NCBI RefSeq assembly: GCF_042660285.1 | Contig: NZ_JBHSTP010000002.1 | Span: forward strand, 558,001 to 622,000 | DNA: 64,000 nucleotides | DNA from: Luethyella okanaganae | Lineage (GTDB): Bacteria > Actinomycetota > Actinomycetes > Actinomycetales > Microbacteriaceae | Reading direction: 5' to 3' | Part shown: piece after piece, positions 58,036 to 64,000 of the stretch | Position numbering within the stretch: the stretch's first letter is position 1 | Layout: each line of letters starts with the position of its first letter | The notes under the pieces: model-generated | The model's database searches: none | The model's input: the letters and a program-made list of their open reading frames with translations, nothing else | What the model was told of the DNA's origin: nothing | Position numbers and translations under genes: made by a program

Positions 58036-58298
58036 GCGAAATATGCCGACGCCTGCCGCAGAATCTCGATCTCCGCAGCCTGGATCCGGTTCTCGCGCCG
58101 CAACCGAACCAGCCCGGCCCGCTCATCAGACGTGACGCCCTCCCGGACGCCTTCATCAACATTGGCGACCTTCATCCACCTCCGGAGGCGGGACTCGCTG
58201 ATCCCGAGATCCGACGCGAGCTGCGCGATCGGCTTCTCCTTCGAACGCGCGAGCGCGACGGCCCTACGACGGAACTCCCGAGGGTGAGCTGCAGGCAT
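58036..58298 (-). pseudogene. IS3-family transposase OrfA fragment
   Basis: From ATG 58298 (GGAGT upstream) the frame gives a typical OrfA start: MPAAHPREFRRRAVALARS, helix-turn-helix QLASDLGISESRLRRWMKVA, and the leucine-zipper start RRENRIQAAEIEILRQASAYFA. The homology ends at about 58036, next to att 3; OrfB is missing. A likely IS end (minus-strand GTCTTGTGGACACCTGATC) lies near 58330-58350. The element was probably cut by the island boundary or by later deletion. Confidence 0.8.
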
Positions 58299-58482
58299 GA
58301 TGACTCCTATCAGAACGACTCTCGCCGCTCAGATCAGGTGTCCACAAGACCGGGTTCATCGCACCTTTATCAACACGCCCTGGTTTGCGTAGCTGTGCCG
58401 AGTCTGCGTCCCACCTGCCGGAGATCCGTACCGCTGTTCGGCAGGATCCGGTGAGCGCCCGCCGCGGTGGCTCATCTGGAGG

Positions 58483-59655
58483 TCATGCTGTGCTGGTGCG
58501 CGCTTTCGGGAGTAGCCAGCCGCGGTCGGTCGCGATGCTCACGCGTACGCAATCCATCGGTCGTAGGATCTCGTCGACGGCGGGGTCGGAGACGGAGGCG
58601 ACGATGCTTCCGGACTCGGTTTCGATCTCGTACTCGACACTGTCGCCGTGGAAGATCGTGTTGAGCACGCGTCCGATGTCTCCGTGCACCTCGTCGGTGT
58701 CGGTCCTCGCCGACAGTCGCACCGACTCGGGACGGATCATTAGGAGCACGTCGCTGTCGAGTGTGACATCGGAGTGGCAGGCGGTGTCGAGCTCCTGACC
58801 GATCGCCGCGACACGGGCGCGGCCATCTGCGGGTGCGCTCAGGATGGTCGCGTCGAGGAAGGTCGCGCGACCGATGAAGTCGGCGACGAACACCGAGGCC
58901 GGCCGGCGGTAGACGACGTCGGGCACATCGACCTGTTCGATGCGGCCGCGGTTCATTACGACAATCCGGTCGGAGAGCGTCATGGCTTCGTCTTGGTCGT
59001 GGGTCACGAAGATGCTCGTGATCCCCAGACGCCGTTGGAGGCGGCGGATTTCGTTGCGCATCAGGACACGAAGCTTCGCATCGAGATTCGACAGCGGTTC
59101 GTCGAACAGCAGAACCTTGGGCCGCATGACCAGTGCGCGGGCGAGCGCGACCCGCTGCTGCTGGCCACCCGACAGCTGATGCGGTGCGCGATCGGCGTAG
59201 TTCATCAGGTTCATGATCGTGAGGACGGTGTCGACTTCCTCTCGGAGTCGAGCGGAGGGAATGCATTTCAGCTTCAGGCCGTACGCCACGTTCTCGCGCA
59301 CGGTGAGGTGCGGAAACAGGGCGTACGACTGGAAGACCATCGACATCGGACGGTGGTTCGGCGCCACGCGGATCATGTCGGCGCCGTCGAGCTCGAGCGA
59401 ACCCGAGGTGGGTTCTTCGAAGCCGGCGATCATGCGGAGCGTCGATGTCTTTCCGCATCCGGACGGTCCCAGAAGCGTGATGAGTTCGCCGCGCTCGATC
59501 TCGAGACTGACGGCGTCGACCGCCGGTGGCTCGTCGGTCTTTGCGCCGTAGCGTTTGGTGAGGTCGGTCAAGACGATCCGACCGGATGCTGTCTGATCGA
59601 GCCCGACGGCTTCGGCAAGGGCGTCGGTGTCGTCAACGACTGTGTGTGCGACCAC
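58483..59655 (-). CDS. ABC transporter ATP-binding protein (iron(III)/phosphonate/polyamine type)
   Basis: 390 residues from GTG 59655 with AAAGGTGA upstream. Walker A GPSGCGKTS, signature HQLSGGQQQRVALARAL, Walker B VLLFDEPLSNLD, H-loop VTHDQDEA, and a C-terminal TOBE regulatory domain. It overlaps the permease gene by 23 bases. The type fits importers for ferric iron, 2-aminoethylphosphonate or polyamines; the binding protein and fused permease favour ferric iron or phosphonate. Confidence 0.92.
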   Translation of the reverse strand: MVAHTVVDDTDALAEAVGLDQTASGRIVLTDLTKRYGAKTDEPPAVDAVSLEIERGELITLLGPSGCGKTSTLRMIAGFEEPTSGSLELDGADMIRVAPNHRPMSMVFQSYALFPHLTVRENVAYGLKLKCIPSARLREEVDTVLTIMNLMNYADRAPHQLSGGQQQRVALARALVMRPKVLLFDEPLSNLDAKLRVLMRNEIRRLQRRLGITSIFVTHDQDEAMTLSDRIVVMNRGRIEQVDVPDVVYRRPASVFVADFIGRATFLDATILSAPADGRARVAAIGQELDTACHSDVTLDSDVLLMIRPESVRLSARTDTDEVHGDIGRVLNTIFHGDSVEYEIETESGSIVASVSDPAVDEILRPMDCVRVSIATDRGWLLPKARTSTA

Positions 59656-61384
59656 GGAAGATCACCTTTCGGACGAGGAAGTTGATGAGGAGGATCAGGG
59701 CGAGCACGATCACGATCAGCACCGTGCAGTAGGCGAAGGCGTTGCCGAATCGGCCGGAGTCGACTTCTGCGAGGATCTGCGAGGTCATGATCTTGATGCC
59801 CGGTGTCGTGAGGAACACGATCGGTGAGAGCGTGGTCATCGAGCGGGCGAAGGCGAAGGTCAGCCCCGCGAGCAGGGCAGACTGGATCAGCGGCAGCGTC
59901 ACCTTGCGGAACGTGGTCCCGGAACCTGCGCCGAGTGACGTGGACGCCTCTTCGATCGCTGGATCGATCTGGCTCAGCGCAGAGACTCCCGCGCGCTGAC
60001 CGGACGGCAGAGAACGAACGATGTAGACCATCACGATCGCGACTCCACCGGCGAACGCCGCGCTGCCGCCGGCGAGGGCCGGAAGAATCTGCACACCGAA
60101 CACCGATGTCGGTGTCAGATAGCAGAGCGCGTATCCGATGCCGAGGACGGTGCCGGGCACGGCTAGTCCGAGCATCCCGACGAAGTCGAGTAGACCCGCT
60201 GTGCGCTTCAGCTTCCGCACCACGAGCCACGCGATGAGCATGCCCAGCACGCCCGCAATCGGGGCCGCGATGAGCGCGAGCGTGGCTGTGTCGGTCATGG
60301 CCTTGGACCCGAGCCCCGTGAGCACGAAACGGAAGTGGTCGAGCGTGAACTCGTTGTTCACTCCGGGCACCTTGAGGAAGCCGCCGACGAGCACGGTCAG
60401 GTAGATCGTCACGATCAGCGCGCTGATCGCGCACACCACCGCGAGAACGGGAAGCCGCACGCTCGCCGAGGTGATCAACTCGGTGTGCCCGGTCGGCTTT
60501 CCGGTGACGGTGACCACGCTCCGCTTAGACGTCCAGTACCTCTGGACGAGGAACACCAGGAGGGCGGGTACCAGGATCGTCAGCGCGTAGGCCGCTCCTG
60601 CGCCGGTGTCGTAGTCGCCCGTGACGGCCAGGTAGGCGCGGGTCGAGAGTACGGTGTAGTCGCCCCCGAGGACGAGGGGGTTGGCGAGATCGGCGATCCC
60701 CTCGACGAACAGGAGCAAGAACGAGCCGGCGAACCCGGGGGCGAGCATCGGGATCGTCACCGAGAAGAAGACCCGCAGTTTGCTCGCGCCAAGACCTGCC
60801 GCGGCCTCATCGAGGCTCGGGTCGAGACTCTCCAACATGCCGCGGAAGTTCATGTACGCCACGGGGAAGAAGGAGAGCGACAGCACCAGGACCAGCCCAG
60901 GCAGACCATAGATGTCGCCCTTGATTCCGAACAGTCCGCTGCTGATTGCCCCGTTGCGCCCGAAGAGCGTGATGACGGCGGTCGCCACAGCGAACGGCGG
61001 AGCGACGATCGGCACCATGGCGAGAATGTGCAGGAGGCGCTTGCCTCGGAACGAGAGGCGCACCTGCGCGTACGCGAACAGGAATCCGATTGCGGTGCCG
61101 ACCACCCCGACAATGAGACCGAGCACGACCGTGTTGCCTACGATGCGCTGGTTCACCGGGTCGGTGGCGAGCCGGCCCAAAACGGCGAGTCCTTTGTCGC
61201 CGAACGCGGCGGAGACGAGGGTGCCCACCGGATAGCAGATAAGCAGAGCCAGGATCGCAGCGACCGCGCTAGCGAGTATGACCACCGTGCGGTCGACACG
61301 CCCTCGGACAGGGCGGCGGGAGAGGGGAGGCGCCGCGGTGGGCGGGGTCTGCCCACTCACCGCGGCTTTGAGTGTGATCGTCAT
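59633..61384 (-). CDS. Fused two-domain ABC permease (FbpB/PhnV-like)
   Basis: 583 residues with about twelve hydrophobic segments; two BPD-type permease domains are joined in one chain. Each half carries an EAA loop (first: DEAAAGLGASKLRVFFSVTIPML; second: EEASTSLGAGSGTTFRKVTLPLI). Such fusions are typical for ferric-iron importers and some 2-aminoethylphosphonate importers. It starts 15 bases after the binding-protein stop. Confidence 0.92.
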   Translation of the reverse strand: MTITLKAAVSGQTPPTAAPPLSRRPVRGRVDRTVVILASAVAAILALLICYPVGTLVSAAFGDKGLAVLGRLATDPVNQRIVGNTVVLGLIVGVVGTAIGFLFAYAQVRLSFRGKRLLHILAMVPIVAPPFAVATAVITLFGRNGAISSGLFGIKGDIYGLPGLVLVLSLSFFPVAYMNFRGMLESLDPSLDEAAAGLGASKLRVFFSVTIPMLAPGFAGSFLLLFVEGIADLANPLVLGGDYTVLSTRAYLAVTGDYDTGAGAAYALTILVPALLVFLVQRYWTSKRSVVTVTGKPTGHTELITSASVRLPVLAVVCAISALIVTIYLTVLVGGFLKVPGVNNEFTLDHFRFVLTGLGSKAMTDTATLALIAAPIAGVLGMLIAWLVVRKLKRTAGLLDFVGMLGLAVPGTVLGIGYALCYLTPTSVFGVQILPALAGGSAAFAGGVAIVMVYIVRSLPSGQRAGVSALSQIDPAIEEASTSLGAGSGTTFRKVTLPLIQSALLAGLTFAFARSMTTLSPIVFLTTPGIKIMTSQILAEVDSGRFGNAFAYCTVLIVIVLALILLINFLVRKVIFRGRTHSR

Positions 61385-61399
61385 AGCAGTGTCGGGCGT

Positions 61400-62446
61400 C
61401 TACTCCTTCGGAGCAGGAGCCACCTCCGTGTCGAAACGCTGGGTCAGTGTGTTCCGGGCCTTGCCGGCGGCGGCGATATCGGCAGGGATGAGCGTGAGCT
61501 TGTCGAAATCGACCATGTCATCGGTGATTGTGGCATCGGGATTGGTTGGGACGCTGTAGCTTCCCACCTCGGCGGCGAGATCCTGCGCCTCGGCAGTCAA
61601 CGACCAGTCGATGAACGCCTTCGCTCCTTCGGGGTTCTTCGCATTCTTGATCAGCGACACCGCGCCCACCTCGTGTCCCACGCCTTCCTTGGGGAACGTG
61701 GTGGTGAGGTTGGTGAAGCCCTCGTTGATGAGCTTCTGGCAGTCCTGAGCGAAGATGATGCCGGTCGCGACCTCGCCCCGCCCGGCCATCTGGCCCGGCG
61801 CACTGCCGCTCTTGGAGTACTGCAGGATGTTCGAGTGCAGCTCGTGGAAGTAATCGAGCGCGGCATCCTGGTCACCGTCGTTCAGAACGACCTGCGTCCA
61901 CAGCGCGGCGTACGCGGTTCCCGAGGTTCCGGGGTGCGCCATCGCGACGTTGCTCTTGAACTTCGGGTCGAGCAGATCGGACCACGACTCCGGCGCCTCC
62001 GCGCCGATCTCCGAAAGGATGTCGGTGTTCGAGCAGAAGCTCAGGGCGCCGATGTAGACGCCGGTCCACAGGCCGTCCGCGTCCTTGTACTCGTCAGGAA
62101 TAACATCGGCGTTGGGCGATGAGTACGGCTCGATATAGCCCTGGCTTTCCGCGGCGAGATGGCCTTCGGCCCCGCCACCAAACCAGGCGTCGAACTCGGG
62201 AGTGTCGCCGGTGGCGCTGAGCCGAGCGACAGCCTCGCCACCGCTCAGGCGGACGTAGTTGGCGGGGTATCCGCTCGCTGCGGTGAACTCGGCGGCGATC
62301 ACCTGGCACCAATCTTCTTGCGGGCTGCAGATGAAGGTGACAGGGTCCTTCGCGTCGCTCGTTGTTTCACCCGCGCCAGCGGAACAGCCGGTGAAGATCA
62401 ATACGCTGGCCGCGGCAGCCGCGATTATGACGATTCTCTTGCCCAT
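61400..62446 (-). CDS. Extracellular solute-binding lipoprotein (ferric iron-type)
   Basis: 348 residues from ATG 62446, set by AAGGAG eight bases upstream. Signal peptide MGKRIVII followed by a lipobox IFTGC, so a lipoprotein. The mature part is a type II binding fold with NADVIPDEYKDADGLWTGVYIG, SDLLDPKFKSNVAMAHPGTSG and a C-terminal PEGAKAFIDW, all typical of FbpA/FutA and phosphonate relatives. It is first in the operon. Iron is the likeliest ligand, but tyrosine ligands cannot be assigned with confidence. Confidence 0.9.
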   Translation of the reverse strand: MGKRIVIIAAAAASVLIFTGCSAGAGETTSDAKDPVTFICSPQEDWCQVIAAEFTAASGYPANYVRLSGGEAVARLSATGDTPEFDAWFGGGAEGHLAAESQGYIEPYSSPNADVIPDEYKDADGLWTGVYIGALSFCSNTDILSEIGAEAPESWSDLLDPKFKSNVAMAHPGTSGTAYAALWTQVVLNDGDQDAALDYFHELHSNILQYSKSGSAPGQMAGRGEVATGIIFAQDCQKLINEGFTNLTTTFPKEGVGHEVGAVSLIKNAKNPEGAKAFIDWSLTAEAQDLAAEVGSYSVPTNPDATITDDMVDFDKLTLIPADIAAAGKARNTLTQRFDTEVAPAPKE

Positions 62447-62522
62447 CCTGGAGACTCCTTTGTGTCGGGACGGATTCACTCTAGGCGGGGGCAATGCCCG
62501 GTGCCGTGACGGTGTGGTGACG

Positions 62523-62546
62523 ATCGGTGACGGATTCGTCACCGAT
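62523..62546 (-). terminator. Hairpin after the OmpR-type regulator gene
   Basis: Perfect ten-base arms ATCGGTGACG and CGTCACCGAT with a four-base loop, 17 bases after the regulator stop. It probably ends the two-component operon before the transporter operon. Confidence 0.65.
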
Positions 62547-62563
62547 GACCGTTGCTGCCAGGT

Positions 62564-63253
62564 TCAGGTGGTGCGGAGCAAGTATCCGGTGCCGCGCACG
62601 CTTTCGATCACGGCGGAGCTGCCTGGCATTGGTGCGTCGAGTTTGTGGCGCAGCCGGTAGATGGCGGCCTTGATCATTTCGCGCGCTCCGAGCCGATCCG
62701 ACTCGCCCCAGCCGAGTAGCAGCAGCTGACCGAAGTTCAGCACGACATCCGGTCGCGACATTAACGCGTATAGCAGCTTGAATTCGTTGATTGTTAGGGC
62801 GATGCTGTGCCCCGCGATCGAGGCGCCGTGGTTGATCGCGTCGAGGGTTAATGTTCCGGCCACCGTTTGGGCGGTGAGTACGGTTGGCGTGCGGCGTACG
62901 AGGCGTTGCGCGCGTAGCGCCAGCTCGCGCGGGTGGTAGGGCTTCGCAATGTAGTCGTCAGCGTCGGCCTCGAGGCCGGCGATGCGGTCGGCGGCTTCAC
63001 CCTTGGCCGTGACCAGAATCACGGGGATGCTCCAGAGCGCTTTGATGCGCCGGCATAGCGCGATTCCCGAGGCCCCGGGGAGCATGATGTCGAGGAGCAC
63101 GAGGTCTGGGCGTACCTTCGCGAGAGCGGGCCACGCCGCCTCCGCGGAAAGGAACGCGTCGGTACGAAATCCCTGTGTCTCAAGTGCAAATGTCGCGATG
63201 TCGAGCATCGCCGGCTCGTCGTCGATCACATAGGCCAGCGGAGGTTCGATCAT
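62564..63253 (-). CDS. OmpR/PhoB-family response regulator
   Basis: 229 residues. Receiver with acidic pair VIDDEP, phospho-acceptor in LVLLDIMLPG and lysine in DYIAKPYHPRE; the C-terminal winged helix includes LTINEFKLLYALMS and REMIKAAIYRLRHKLD ending ESVRGTGYLL. The stop of the kinase gene overlaps its start. It lies just upstream of the iron-type transporter operon on the same strand, so it may control that operon. Confidence 0.93.
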   Translation of the reverse strand: MIEPPLAYVIDDEPAMLDIATFALETQGFRTDAFLSAEAAWPALAKVRPDLVLLDIMLPGASGIALCRRIKALWSIPVILVTAKGEAADRIAGLEADADDYIAKPYHPRELALRAQRLVRRTPTVLTAQTVAGTLTLDAINHGASIAGHSIALTINEFKLLYALMSRPDVVLNFGQLLLLGWGESDRLGAREMIKAAIYRLRHKLDAPMPGSSAVIESVRGTGYLLRTT

Positions 63254-64000
63254 CGCACGTTCCCTCTTGCCTTGAGTCGTCGGGAGCGACGATCATCCTT
63301 TCGGGCATGGTCGTTCGGGAGGGGCGGTGGGTTCGGCTGTGTTGTGCGCAGCGGAAGAGTGAACATCATCGTCGTCCCGTTTCCCGTGATTGTGTCGACG
63401 TAAATGCGTCCGCCGTGCACTCCTACGAACTGTTGAGAGAGAAACAGGCCTATGCCAGTGCCGTTGCCCAGTGGGCGTCCGCTTGTGAAGCGGTGGAAGA
63501 GCTGTTCGCGCTGCGACTCGGTCATTCCGGAGCCGGCATCGCTTACCGAGATCATCACCTCGTCCTCCCCGGGCGCGATCCGCACCTCGACGAGTCCGCT
63601 CGCTGCGACGCTGCTCGCCGCGTTATTGATCAGGTTGATCAAAACCTGACGGATAAGCTGCCCGTCAACTGAGACGCTCACGGGTGCCCCCGGAGCCACG
63701 AGCATGATCGTAGCGTCGGAGATTTGCGAAAGTTCCTCGACGACGTTGCGGAATAACACGCGCAGGTCGACATCAGTGCGATCGATTGTGAAGAGTCCGG
63801 CCTCAAGACGTGCCCTGATCAGCATCTGTTCGGCGAAGGTGTAAACCCGAACCGCGTTGTCGGAAATGCGTTTGATGAACTTCGCCTGGGTGGGTGTGAG
63901 GGGCCCGGCACTTTCCTCGGCGAGCAGTTCCGCGGCTCCCTGGATGATCGCGAGCGGCGTGCGAATTTCGTGACTCAGCAACGCTGCCTGGTCGGCTCGG
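63250..64000 (-). CDS. Sensor histidine kinase (5' partial, runs off the right edge)
   Basis: Only the C-terminal part is in the window. The H-box is LLSHEIRTPLAIIQGA; HATPase motifs are NLINNAASS (N-box), VSDAGSGM (G1) and GNGTGIGLFLS (G2). The codon at 63979-63981 is TTG, which reads as an internal leucine, and the frame stays open to the edge, so the start lies outside. It is coupled to the OmpR-type regulator (overlapping stop and start). Confidence 0.92.
   Translation of the reverse strand, partial: RADQAALLSHEIRTPLAIIQGAAELLAEESAGPLTPTQAKFIKRISDNAVRVYTFAEQMLIRARLEAGLFTIDRTDVDLRVLFRNVVEELSQISDATIMLVAPGAPVSVSVDGQLIRQVLINLINNAASSVAASGLVEVRIAPGEDEVMISVSDAGSGMTESQREQLFHRFTSGRPLGNGTGIGLFLSQQFVGVHGGRIYVDTITGNGTTMMFTLPLRTTQPNPPPLPNDHARKDDRRSRRLKARGNVR

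Noticed and set aside
60335..62122. A 595-codon plus-strand open frame
   Set aside because: Antisense to the fused permease and binding protein, which have clear motifs and signal peptide; the shadow has none.

Overview
The window is high-GC DNA from an actinobacterium, most likely of the Microbacteriaceae type; the genus cannot be fixed from this sequence. Two things point there: many genes have a TAnnnT box six or seven bases before the start codon (leaderless transcription), and the gene content is typical (paired LCP proteins, an alpha-E/ATP-grasp/transglutaminase operon, two tRNA-Ser genes, GTG and TTG starts).

Layout. 1-12.9 kb is a sugar-use locus. A ribose-type ABC transporter (ATPase cut by the left edge, permease, lipoprotein) converges on a six-gene minus-strand operon: cupin phosphoglucose isomerase, FGGY kinase, 2-hydroxyacid dehydrogenase, KDPG-type aldolase, shikimate-dehydrogenase-like protein and phosphotriesterase-like lactonase. 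A PfkB kinase plus GntR regulator unit lies upstream. The same 10-bp palindrome, TGTAATTACA, precedes both minus-strand units. 13-39.7 kb is ordinary chromosome: a MarR/MFS pair with a clear operator, the ATP-grasp/alpha-E/transglutaminase operon, a permuted lipoate ligase-like protein, a DNA methyltransferase, a LacI/GH1 pair, two MFS exporters, VanY-type peptidase, pgm, pheA, a lipid kinase, serS, a HAD phosphatase, two LCP proteins and tRNA-Ser(TGA).

39.7-58.0 kb is accessory DNA in tandem at the 3' end of tRNA-Ser(GCT). Copies of the tRNA 3' end recur at 49.76 kb and, shorter and weaker, at 58.00 kb, so there appear to be two islands. Island 1 (39.8-49.8 kb) carries an AAA ATPase plus subtilisin pair resembling IetAS, two unrecognised proteins, a zinc-ribbon ImmA/IrrE-type peptidase, and a full ubiquitin-like conjugation operon in the order Ubl, E2, JAMM peptidase, E1, as in Bil antiphage systems. 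Island 2 (49.8-58.0 kb) carries an excisionase-like protein and a cluster I read as an actinobacterial aureocin A53/lacticin Q-like leaderless bacteriocin: a 56-residue Trp-rich peptide, two bacterial PH-domain membrane proteins, an ABC exporter, a small membrane protein, and a divergent LuxR-type two-component system. No integrase is visible in either island.

58-64 kb holds an IS3-family fragment, then a ferric-iron/phosphonate-type ABC transporter operon (lipoprotein, fused permease, ATPase) and an OmpR-type two-component system whose kinase runs off the right edge.
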